From JAOTYV01 sp041557595 (GTDB taxonomy: Bacteria > Pseudomonadota > Alphaproteobacteria > UBA8366), in assembly GCA_041557595.1 (NCBI GenBank), contig JBFFGE010000027.1, forward strand, positions 1-32,661: a DNA stretch of 32,661 bases, given 5' to 3'. The position numbers and the translations under genes are program-made. The notes below the pieces were generated by a model. It worked only from the letters and a program-made list of their open reading frames with translations, was not told the origin of the DNA and made no database searches. Positions 8,020 to 14,374 of the stretch are shown here, piece after piece (the stretch's first letter is position 1; each line of letters begins with the position of its first letter).

Positions 8020-8808
8020 ATGATGCTCGATGGCTCCGCCTTCGACGGCCTGTCGGGATGGACGATCGCTCTGCTGGCACTCATCTATTTCATGGCGTTC
8101 TTTATCCGCGGCATCATCGGTTTCGGTTCGGGAATGCCGGCGGTCCTCGGCAGCGCCTGGATACTGCCGCCGCACGATGCGGTGATGATAGCGCTGCTCG
8201 CCGGCGTCTTCGCCCAAATTCAATTGCTGCCGCAGGGGTTTCGGGACACTCATTGGAAGGTAACCCGGCCGATGATTGCGGGAATGCTGATGTCCGTGGT
8301 CATCGGAATCGGTATCTTTGCCAGCCTCCGGGCCGAATGGCTGACGGTGGTGATGGGGGCGTGCCTCTCCGTCGCGGTTCTGGCGGATATCACGCGATTG
8401 GCCGACAGGGTTGCGCCGCATTTGAGGCTCGACCGATTTTCCGTCGCGTTCTCCCTGGCGGCGCTATCCGGACTGATGGCCGGCGTGGCGGGCGCCGGCG
8501 CGAATTATTTCCTCTCCTTCTACATTCGGCACGTGGCGCCGAAACCGGCAGTATTCCGGGCAACCAATATCGTCGTGTCCGGGGCCATGTCCCTATGGCG
8601 CGCGGCCGTCACCGCGGCCGCCGGGCTGTTCACCGTGAAACTCTTCATTGCCGCGGTTCTGGTCCTGCCGGCGGTCTATGCGGGCGGTTGGGCGGGCCGC
8701 CGATTGAGTGGGCGACTTTCCGCGCGGCGATATTTCCGGTTGTTTCAGGTGCTGCTATTTCTTGCATCGACAGGGCTGATCGCCAAAGGCTTGATCGCCC
8801 TAAGCTGA
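8020..8808 (+). CDS. Sulfite exporter TauE/SafE family permease
   Basis: A 262-residue membrane protein of the TauE/SafE family, whose members move sulfite, sulfoacetate or related small anions across the inner membrane; the substrate here cannot be told. It is about eight hydrophobic segments with the family's duplicated pattern: FIRGIIGFGSGMPAVLGSAWILPPHDAVMIALLAG in the first half and ALSGLMAGVAGAGANYFLSFYIRHVAPKPAVFRATNIVVSG in the second. ATG 8020 (followed at once by another ATG) is taken as start; an upstream TTG would add 14 unrelated residues. The gene follows tRNA-Leu and has no same-strand partner within 240 bases. Confidence 0.9.
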   Translation: MMLDGSAFDGLSGWTIALLALIYFMAFFIRGIIGFGSGMPAVLGSAWILPPHDAVMIALLAGVFAQIQLLPQGFRDTHWKVTRPMIAGMLMSVVIGIGIFASLRAEWLTVVMGACLSVAVLADITRLADRVAPHLRLDRFSVAFSLAALSGLMAGVAGAGANYFLSFYIRHVAPKPAVFRATNIVVSGAMSLWRAAVTAAAGLFTVKLFIAAVLVLPAVYAGGWAGRRLSGRLSARRYFRLFQVLLFLASTGLIAKGLIALS

Positions 8809-8904
8809 GCGGGACAGGTAGAAAAATGGCGAATTTCCGGGCCATGAGAGCCATGATCGTCGGATTGTATGCCCGGGCGGATATATCGCCTTATAGGCGT
8901 AAAT

Positions 8905-8917
8905 TAATAAAATTTTA
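8905..8917 (+). repeat. Leader element copy 1 (TAATAAAATTTTA)
   Basis: An AT-rich 13-base sequence identical to 9438-9450. Each copy lies about 150 bases before the start codon of a small secreted-protein gene and a few bases before a CtrA-like box. It stands out in an otherwise GC-rich window. Confidence 0.5.
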
Positions 8918-8924
8918 TCAATCG

Positions 8925-8939
8925 TAAACAGGATGTTAA
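8925..8939 (+). promoter_or_regulatory. CtrA-like box (imperfect) upstream of small secreted protein 1
   Basis: TAAA-N7-TTAA at 8925-8939 differs from the CtrA consensus TTAA-N7-TTAA at one base. Its position relative to the AT-rich 13-mer matches that of the perfect box in front of the second small gene. The assignment rests on pattern only. Confidence 0.35.
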
Positions 8940-9051
8940 GGGATCTACGGTCACTATAGGGCGGTTCAAGGCCGAGCGAATACGGAGTTTCGCCTGTGTT
9001 TTGAGGGTGGGGAAGAACCGTCGTATTTTTAAATATCATTTGGGGAATACA

Positions 9052-9366
9052 ATGCCTAAGACACTGATTTTTGAGAGTTTGGCGGCCATTGGGTCATTTG
9101 CCCTCCTGCTTCCGACCGAAGGGTCGGCCGCGGCCGGAACTCAGTCTTCCGAAAAATTCCGGGACGCCCTCTATTCGACCTGTGACGGTAAACCGGACCA
9201 TGCCATGGGCACGTGCATGCGCGGGCGGACGCTGGTGTTCGATATGCGCAAAGCGGATGCCCGGAACAGGCGCCAGGCTTGTCTGGACGGTGGCGGCACA
9301 CCTTCGCAATGTGCGGCGAAGCAGGAAAAATACTGGAAAGATTTGAAAAATATGTTTGGCCTGTAA
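9052..9366 (+). CDS. Small secreted Cys-containing protein (hypothetical 1)
   Basis: A 104-residue protein of unknown function with a probable Sec signal peptide: a short basic start, the hydrophobic stretch LAAIGSFALLL, and a cleavage region near GSAAAG (about 27-32). The mature part has four cysteines in two pairs, CDGKPDHAMGTC and ACLDGGGTPSQC, suitable for two disulfides in the periplasm, and a basic helical segment between them. ATG 9052 is preceded by GGGGA at 9043-9047. It is followed by a perfect hairpin terminator and then by a second small secreted protein of similar size and arrangement. The two are not obviously homologous along their length, but both have a signal peptide, a basic helical core and a similar leader. 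Confidence 0.75.
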   Translation: MPKTLIFESLAAIGSFALLLPTEGSAAAGTQSSEKFRDALYSTCDGKPDHAMGTCMRGRTLVFDMRKADARNRRQACLDGGGTPSQCAAKQEKYWKDLKNMFGL

Positions 9367-9395
9367 GAAAAAACTTCCGAAACATCATATAGATG

Positions 9396-9420
9396 CGGCC
9401 GCCCCGGATTGGGGCGGCCG
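9396..9420 (+). terminator. Hairpin terminator after small secreted protein 1
   Basis: CGGCCGCCCC-GGATT-GGGGCGGCCG is a perfect ten-pair stem with a five-base loop, 29 bases after the stop codon. The following sequence is AT-rich (TGAATTATATT) rather than a clean T-tract. Confidence 0.65.
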
Positions 9421-9437
9421 TGAATTATATTGCATTC

Positions 9438-9450
9438 TAATAAAATTTTA
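9438..9450 (+). repeat. Leader element copy 2 (TAATAAAATTTTA)
   Basis: Identical to 8905-8917 and placed at a comparable distance (161 versus 147 bases) before the start codon of the following small secreted-protein gene. Confidence 0.5.
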
Positions 9451-9465
9451 ATTGGGTGGTGGTCG

Positions 9466-9480
9466 TTAACGGCTTGTTAA
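9466..9480 (+). promoter_or_regulatory. CtrA-like box TTAA-N7-TTAA
   Basis: TTAA at 9466-9469 and TTAA at 9477-9480 with exactly seven bases between them is a perfect match to the binding site of the alphaproteobacterial cell-cycle regulator CtrA. It lies 119 bases before ATG 9599. Binding by CtrA is an inference from the motif. Confidence 0.5.
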
Positions 9481-9598
9481 TTTTTAGACGCCAAATTGGT
9501 GTCGGTAGCGTTGACGGCTGTTGAGTGACGGTCCGTTCAGCGTGATTGGGTTAGAGCAATTCTCGTGTTTTGAAAAATTCGAATGTGGGAGTTCAGAA

Positions 9599-9928
9599 AT
9601 GTCTAACCGAATTATCCTCGCCAGCTTGGTCATCGTTGCTGCATTGGCGTTCAATTCAACGTCGAGCATGGCCGGTCCTTTGGACGATTATCGCCGAGCC
9701 CTGATGCAGCAGTGCAATGCAGAAAATCCGGGTCGTGATCGCGAAGCGCGTCAGTCGCGTCGCCAGTGCCGCCGTGAAGTGCGGCAGACGATCCGGGATC
9801 TGCGGAGAAACTTGCGGGCCGAATATCGGCAGTGCCGCCGGTCGGGAGTGCCCCGTCAAGAGTGCCGCGATCAGCGTCGGGAACGGATGGCCGGGCTCGT
9901 TGGTGCGGGTCAGGAAGCCGATCTCTAG
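9599..9928 (+). CDS. Small secreted Arg/Cys-rich protein (hypothetical 2)
   Basis: A 109-residue protein of unknown function. It opens with a clear signal peptide (LASLVIVAALAFNSTSSMAG, cleavage near residue 24). The mature part is strikingly rich in Arg and Gln with four cysteines: QQCNAE, RRQCRREV, YRQCRRSG and RQECRDQRR. The spacing suggests a long basic amphipathic helix or helical hairpin stabilised by disulfides. ATG 9599 is supported by GGGAG seven bases upstream. A perfect CtrA-like box and an AT-rich element precede it, and a strong terminator follows. The net charge of the mature protein is strongly positive, which could suit binding to nucleic acid, lipid A or peptidoglycan, but nothing in the sequence decides this. 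Confidence 0.8.
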   Translation: MSNRIILASLVIVAALAFNSTSSMAGPLDDYRRALMQQCNAENPGRDREARQSRRQCRREVRQTIRDLRRNLRAEYRQCRRSGVPRQECRDQRRERMAGLVGAGQEADL

Positions 9929-9990
9929 GACTGTTTCTACGAGATCTCAAGATAAGCGCGCTGGGTTCCCAGCGCTCTGAATCAAGATCG

Positions 9991-10029
9991 AAAATGCTCT
10001 CCGGCTATCGCCAGCCGGAGAGCATTTTT
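9991..10029 (+). terminator. Bidirectional rho-independent terminator
   Basis: A stem AATGCTCTCCGGCT / AGCCGGAGAGCATT around loop ATCGCC, preceded by A residues and followed by TTTTTC. It can stop transcription from the small secreted-protein gene on the plus strand and from the HD-domain gene on the minus strand. Confidence 0.9.
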
Positions 10030-10051
10030 CTTTGTCCCAATGCGGTTTCTT

Positions 10052-10601
10052 TTAAGACGCGCGACACGCCCTTAGATAGGGCTCGAAATGCGCGAAATCC
10101 GGTGTTTTGGCCTCGGGCAGCTTGGCGCGGTCGTCCCAGCGGCGCAAGCGTACGCCGTCGCGGGCATAGGGCTGTCGAATAAAGGTCTCTGCCTCCGCTT
10201 CGCTAAAGGCGCCGCCTTGGCCCTTCAGGCTCCGTACGGAGCCCCCCTGACACCTTCGAGGCGTAATCATCCGCCGTGGCGATCAGATATCGTTTGGCGG
10301 CCACATGCCATTTGATCGGCATCGTGACCGCGGGACCGAACCAGGGTTCGAGATATTTCTGGGCGACGATCTCGTGCCTGGCGTCCCCGCCGGCATCGGT
10401 AACCGCTCGATCCTTTGGATTGACGATGCGGCCGATGTCATGCAGCAGCGCGGCGGCGATCATCTCCGCATTGGCGCCGTCCCCCTCGGCGATCATCGCC
10501 GTTTGCAAGGCGTGCGATGTCTGGGTGACGGTGCGGTCGCCCTCGAAGACCTCGAATCCGGTGGTGGCGTAGATTTCAGCGAGATTGGCAATGGGGTCCA
10601 T
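10052..10601 (-). pseudogene. PhnZ-like HD-domain oxygenase/phosphohydrolase, frameshifted
   Basis: The first frame (start ATG 10601) encodes the N-terminal two thirds of an HD-domain protein related to PhnZ and the phosphonate-operon HD proteins: H30 in SHALQ, H54-D55 in LLHDIG, H76 in DARHE, and H99 with K103 in WHVAAKRY. After KVSGG it runs out of frame and stops at 10203. The missing C-terminus, SVRSLKGQGGAFSEAEAE through VRLRRWDD to the stop at 10052, continues in the next frame. Removing one base from the run of six C at 10242-10247 joins the two into a 182-residue protein of the family's normal length. The gene lies 39 bases after the cupin gene on the same strand. Cause may be a real mutation, a phase-variable tract or a read error. 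Confidence 0.85.
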
Positions 10602-10640
10602 GTCAGCGCTTTCTCGATTGAAGGATCCGCGGATATCAGG

Positions 10641-11150
10641 CTAATCCCCGGATTTCTGCGGTTCGAAGCCAGGCAGGTAGCGGGGCCCGTCCTCTTTGCC
10701 GTCGACCGGCGGTCCGGCAATCCCGTGGCGCGTATCCTTGGCGACCATATAAACGACGTCTTCGTCGCCGGTGGCCACGCAGCTATGCTCCACGCCTGCT
10801 GGAATATGAATGCAATGCCCGGCCGGGCACAGCAGGGTTTGATCCTCGATATCGCACAGCAGGGTGCCTTGCAGAACGAAATTGAACTGCTCGTTTGGAT
10901 GGGTGTGGCGTTTCGAGCCGCTGCCGCGTTTCTTGTGGATCAGGGCGACAATGATTTTTTCGCCGAACAGGGCGCCACCCTCGGCGGAGGATTTTCCGCT
11001 GGTATTCCGGCGCGCCATGATTTTGCAGCTTGGATTTTGGCCGGATAGCGCTTCGGGCGCCGCCATTTCGTACAGATACTGTGTTGTGCTCCGGGGGGGC
11101 GTGGCGTGCCCGCTCGTGGTCGCCGCCACCGGTTCCGTGCCCTTCGCCAT
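10641..11150 (-). CDS. Cupin-domain protein
   Basis: A 169-residue single-domain cupin. The first cupin motif is visible at H82-x-H84 with E87 and G95 (RHTHPNEQFNFVLQG), and the second at 116-122 (IPAGVEHS) with H122, giving a likely 3-His/1-Glu metal site. Cupins of this size are dioxygenases, isomerases or binding proteins, and the substrate is not evident. The N-terminal 40 residues are unusual, Ser/Thr/Pro-rich and probably disordered. It is followed 39 bases later by the frameshifted PhnZ-like gene, so the two may belong to one oxidative pathway. A long 5' region with a good promoter and two palindromes lies upstream. Confidence 0.85.
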   Translation of the reverse strand: MAKGTEPVAATTSGHATPPRSTTQYLYEMAAPEALSGQNPSCKIMARRNTSGKSSAEGGALFGEKIIVALIHKKRGSGSKRHTHPNEQFNFVLQGTLLCDIEDQTLLCPAGHCIHIPAGVEHSCVATGDEDVVYMVAKDTRHGIAGPPVDGKEDGPRYLPGFEPQKSGD

Positions 11151-11188
11151 TTTTGGCTCTCCCGATTTTCATTACGCCAGCGACTACG

Positions 11189-11203
11189 GCGCGTGTCACG
11201 CGC
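11189..11203. promoter_or_regulatory. 15-base palindrome near the cupin start
   Basis: GCGCGTG-T-CACGCGC is a perfect inverted repeat with a one-base centre, 39 bases before the cupin start codon. It could be an operator or an RNA hairpin controlling translation. Confidence 0.4.
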
Positions 11204-11360
11204 AGTTTACACCGGTTTTCGCCGGTCAGGCGAGAACGGGAAAGTCTCAAATTTCTCGGGGACAAAAGAAAACGAGACCGCGCGTGGGGAGGGGCAAAGT
11301 TGCGCGCGGCCTCGTCGATGGTTAGTGCCCACAATTTGACACAATCCGCGCCGCGCGCCA

Positions 11361-11374
11361 GTGACCGCGGTCAC
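11361..11374. promoter_or_regulatory. 14-base perfect palindrome (candidate operator)
   Basis: GTGACCGCGGTCAC is its own reverse complement. It lies about 18 bases downstream of the -10 box of the promoter at 11393-11421, a usual place for a repressor site of the TetR or GntR type. No regulator gene is adjacent. Confidence 0.5.
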
Positions 11375-11392
11375 CGATCGAAAAGTTTTTGC

Positions 11393-11421
11393 ATTATTTA
11401 GAAATATTGTTTTATTTTCAA
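11393..11421 (-). promoter_or_regulatory. Sigma-70-type promoter reading towards the cupin gene
   Basis: On the minus strand TTGAAA (11416-11421) and AATAAT (11393-11398) are separated by 17 bases in an AT-rich island. Transcription would begin near 11386, leaving a leader of about 235 bases before the cupin start codon. Confidence 0.6.
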
Positions 11422-11425
11422 ATGG

Positions 11426-11989
11426 TTAATGTTTTCGGCGGTCTTGCCATTCCGGCTGCAGCAGACCGAAAAAATAGACGTCGCTGAACTGGTTCTCGGC
11501 CCCCATCGCATGGCCCCGCAGGACGCCCTCGCAGGTGAAGCCCAAGGCCCGATAGTTGAACACCGCCGGCAGGTTGCGGGCGTGAACGAGGCCGTAAACC
11601 CGATGCAGGCGAAGGTCGTTGAACAGGAAGTCGAGAATCCGCGTCCGGATCTCGACCACTACGTTCTTGCCCCAGAAATTGCGATCGCCGATCAGCACTT
11701 CGGTCGTTCCCCGCCGCAGCCGCAGGTCACAGTGTATTTGGAACAGGCCGATCGCCTTTTCGTCTTCCTTGCTGAAGAGTCCGAGCAGCATCGAGGATTG
11801 ATTGTCGAACCGGTTGGCGAATTCGATAAACGCATCGGTGGTCGGCCGGACCGGTAATTCGGTGAAGCGCAGCAGCTCTTCGTCATGCATCCAGCGCACC
11901 ATGCGCCCGGTGATGTCCGCACGCGTCAACGGTCGCATGATGAAGCGGTCGGTTTCGAAACGAACGGCGGAAGGCGTGTCGATTGTCAT
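11426..11989 (-). CDS. GNAT family N-acetyltransferase (RimJ/RimL type)
   Basis: A 187-residue acetyltransferase of the Acetyltransf_3 (RimJ/RimL-like) group, which transfers acetyl from acetyl-CoA to a protein N-terminus or small amine. Visible elements are the N-terminal strand FETDRFIMRPLTRADI, the central IGLFQIHCDLRLRRGTTEVLIGDRNFWGKNVVVEIRTRILDFLFNDLRLHRVYGLV covering motif A and the loop after it, and motif B with NLPAVFNYRALGFTCEGVLRGH. The acceptor is unknown; related members modify aminosugars, ribosomal proteins and drugs. ATG 11989 is the only good start. It is flanked by regulatory sequence on both sides and appears to be transcribed alone. Confidence 0.88.
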   Translation of the reverse strand: MTIDTPSAVRFETDRFIMRPLTRADITGRMVRWMHDEELLRFTELPVRPTTDAFIEFANRFDNQSSMLLGLFSKEDEKAIGLFQIHCDLRLRRGTTEVLIGDRNFWGKNVVVEIRTRILDFLFNDLRLHRVYGLVHARNLPAVFNYRALGFTCEGVLRGHAMGAENQFSDVYFFGLLQPEWQDRRKH

Positions 11990-12178
11990 GATGGCATTTC
12001 GTGGCTTTACCGATTATGCCGAGTATACCACGGATTTGGGACGGGTTTCGTCTCGGCGGCGGGTGCGGCGTCTGGTCGCTGGCGGGGCCTGTCCGGCGCC
12101 GGCCGAACGATGCTATATGCTTGCCCGCGCGACCCAATTCGTGCCGGAATAATATCAGACCCAGAACAGGAGGTGGCC

Positions 12179-12445
12179 GTGGTTGAACGCGACCAGGAAT
12201 TCGTGAGTTTAAACATAAGCTTGGATGGCGGCACATATGTTGGGTGTACGTTTCAGAACTGCAACCTGATCTATTCCGGCCTGTTGCCCGCGACCTTCGA
12301 CAACTGCCAGTTTTCCGGGTGCGTTTGGGATTTTGGCGGTCCGGCGGCGAATACGCTCGCCTTTATGCGGATGCTTCATCAAGCGGGCGGCGATGTGAAG
12401 GATCAGATTGAAGACGTGATCGGCAAGGTCCGGGCCGGCAGCTAA
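12179..12445 (+). CDS. Small Cys-rich pentapeptide-like protein (hypothetical)
   Basis: An 88-residue protein of unknown function. A perfect AGGAGG at 12168-12173 five bases before GTG 12179 sets the start; a longer open frame upstream overlaps the GNAT gene and is not supported. Residues 15-50 read like two turns of a right-handed beta-helix of the pentapeptide-repeat kind (YVGCTFQNCNLIYSG ... ATFDNCQFSGCVWDFGG), with four cysteines at 23, 28, 43 and 48. The C-terminal 35 residues form an amphipathic helical region (LAFMRMLHQAGGDVKDQIEDVIGKV). It precedes the selenoprotein gene by 163 bases on the same strand, with a hairpin between, so co-transcription is uncertain. Confidence 0.7.
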   Translation: MVERDQEFVSLNISLDGGTYVGCTFQNCNLIYSGLLPATFDNCQFSGCVWDFGGPAANTLAFMRMLHQAGGDVKDQIEDVIGKVRAGS

Positions 12446-12531
12446 GGCCGGTGCGACGCAAGGGGCGCCGGGCAATCGCGGCGGGCGGCTTACGTTCCAT
12501 TCGGGTTCTGTGGTAACGTCGCGCGAAGCGG

Positions 12532-12550
12532 GGCGGCCCGGACGGCCGCC
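12532..12550 (+). terminator. Hairpin between the small Cys-rich gene and the selenoprotein gene
   Basis: GGCGGCC-CGGAC-GGCCGCC, a seven-pair stem followed by TTAAAATC. A second, imperfect hairpin (CCGAA-TTTT-TTCGG with outer GG/CC pairs, about 12567-12587) follows just before the next ribosome binding site. Termination or leader control are both possible. Confidence 0.45.
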
Positions 12551-12608
12551 TTAAAATCTGGAATTTGGGCCGAATTTTTTCGGGCCTCAACAGCAGCAGG
12601 ATAAAATC

Positions 12609-14339
12609 ATGCAATCGCTGGAAGTCTTTGACCCGTCCGGCGCAACGGAGATCACGCAACTCCACGCGCCGCGGCTGGATACACTGGAGGGTAAGACCGT
12701 CGCCTTGCTTTCCGACGATATGTGGCAAGCGCACAGGATCCTTCCGTTGATCCGCGCCCATCTGGAAGAAACCTACGCCGGCATCACCGTGCTGTCCGAG
12801 ACCGAATTTCCGATGGGAAATTCGGCGATGGACCGGGATGAGACCGCCGATATGTTGGCCGCGCGTGGCGTTGACGCGGTCATTGTCGGCAACGCCTCCT
12901 GAGGCGCCTGCGCAACAGCATGCGGCCGTGCTGCCGCTAGATTAGAAAGCAGGGGCATTCCCACCGTTATCGTTACCCGCGAAGATTTCGTGGGCGTCGT
13001 CCGCAACGCGCTTGCGGGGCTGGGTTTCGACCAGGACGCGCCGATGATCACCTTCCCGATCGATCCGTTCCTTGTCGGCAGCGACCTGACGCCGGTGCAG
13101 GAACGCGTCGCGGAGTTCGCCGATGGCCTTACCGGCTGGAAGGCGCGTTCGGACAAGACCGGCATGCGTCAACCGCCGAAACTGAGTGTCGACGCCAATG
13201 GCTACGAAGCGGCGCTCGACAAGATGAACAGGCAGTTCCTGATGAATGCGTGGGGCGACGGTTTGCCCCTGAACGCGCCGACGGAGGAACGGGTCGACTG
13301 GATCCTCAAGGGCACGGACCGGCCCCGCGACTCGCTTATCGGCAAAATCATGCCGCGCGGCGGTATCGCGACCGTCGAGACGCTGGCCGTGGCCCTGGGC
13401 CTGGCGGGCGGGCGGCCGGAATATCTGCCGGTTTTGATTGCGGCGATGGAGGGCATTCTCGATCCGGGTCTGGAGCACGACAAATTCCAGGCGACCTCCG
13501 GCAGCACCTTCCCGGTGATTATCGTCAACGGTCCGATTGCGCAAAAGATTCGGCTCAACTCGGGCTTCGGCCTGCTCGGGCCCGATCCGCAGCACCCCGC
13601 CGGGGCAAGCATCGGACGCGCCATCCGGCTGTTGCTGCAGAATGTCGGCGGCGCGCTGCCCGGTGTCGGCACGATGGCGATGTATGGTGGCATGCGCTAC
13701 ACAAACGCCGTCTTCGCGGAAGACGAGGATGGCCTTCCCGACGGGTGGGAGACGGTCGCGACCGAGCAGCATGGCTTCCCGCGCGGCGCAAACGCGGTGA
13801 CCGTGTACGTGGCGACCGGCGCTTCGAATGTGATGCGCCGCGGCGTCGGCAAGGAGGACCCGGACGAGGAAGCGGTGCAAAGCCTGCACCGGGTTGCCCG
13901 GTACCTGCGCAGCCCGAGCCCCCATTACACCCATGGCTGGGCGAACGGTTCGCCGGGGGCATTGCTGATGTCCCGGGTCGTGGCGAAACAACTCGCAGGG
14001 CTTGGCTGGTCCAAGGCGAAAATCAAGCAGTTCCTGTGGGAGAAGTCGTCCACGCCGCATGCGGAGGTTTGCGAGACCGGCATGAAGCAGTGGATTGAGC
14101 AGGCGCCCGAACCGGCAACCGTCGAATCGGCGACCATGGATCCATGGCCGATTACCCGGACGCCGGAACAGCTCATCCTGTGCGTGGCCGGCGGCCACCA
14201 TCCGACGCATAATTTCTGGATGCAGGGCAATGCACCGAAGGTCGCGGGAATGATGATCGATTTACCCGCCAATTGGGACGCATTGATTTCGGAAGCCGAC
14301 GAGGATCTGGGATCCTGCGGCGATGTGTGCGCCATCTGA
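12609..14339 (+). CDS. UGSC family selenoprotein (UGA at 12900-12902 read as Sec)
   Basis: One 577-codon frame contains a single internal TGA at 12900-12902. Upstream of it the frame encodes residues 1-97 ending VDAVIVGNAS; downstream it continues without a break as GACATACGRAAARLESRGIPTVIVTREDF to the TGA stop at 14337-14339. The TGA falls where the UGSC family has selenocysteine, giving U98-G-A-C101, a UxxC redox motif. A SECIS-like hairpin begins 13 bases later. ATG 12609 has AGGA seven bases upstream; no ribosome binding site supports a separate downstream gene. Residues 1-180 form the UGSC domain. The remaining 390 residues form a second domain I do not recognise (GGRPEYLPVLIAAMEG, FPVIIVNGPIAQKI, IGRAIRLLLQNVGGA), ending in C570-x3-C574. 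A role in redox chemistry is inferred from the motif; substrate unknown. Sec insertion needs selA, selB, selC and selD elsewhere in the genome. Confidence 0.88.
12912..12937 (+). promoter_or_regulatory. Bacterial SECIS-like hairpin
   Basis: CAGCATG (12916-12922) pairs with CGTGCTG (12927-12933) around the loop CGGC, extended below a two-by-two internal loop by GC/GC. The loop begins 20 bases after the UGA, inside the 16-37 base window described for bacterial SECIS elements, and has G in its first two positions as required for SelB recognition. Confidence 0.65.
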
Positions 14340-14374
14340 CCGACATCTGGCGGTCGTTTCGACTCGCAAATGAA

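Noticed and set aside
8826..8927. 34-residue ORF (MANFRAMRAM...) after the TauE gene
   Set aside because: Only a weak ribosome binding site, no family features, and it runs into the AT-rich leader of the small secreted protein.
12942..14210. 422-residue open frame on the minus strand
   Set aside because: Antisense to the selenoprotein gene; His/Arg-rich shadow without domain features.
12990..14339. Separate gene starting at an internal GTG
   Set aside because: The GTG lies inside the conserved UGSC-like segment, has no good ribosome binding site, and is in the same frame as the sequence upstream of the TGA.
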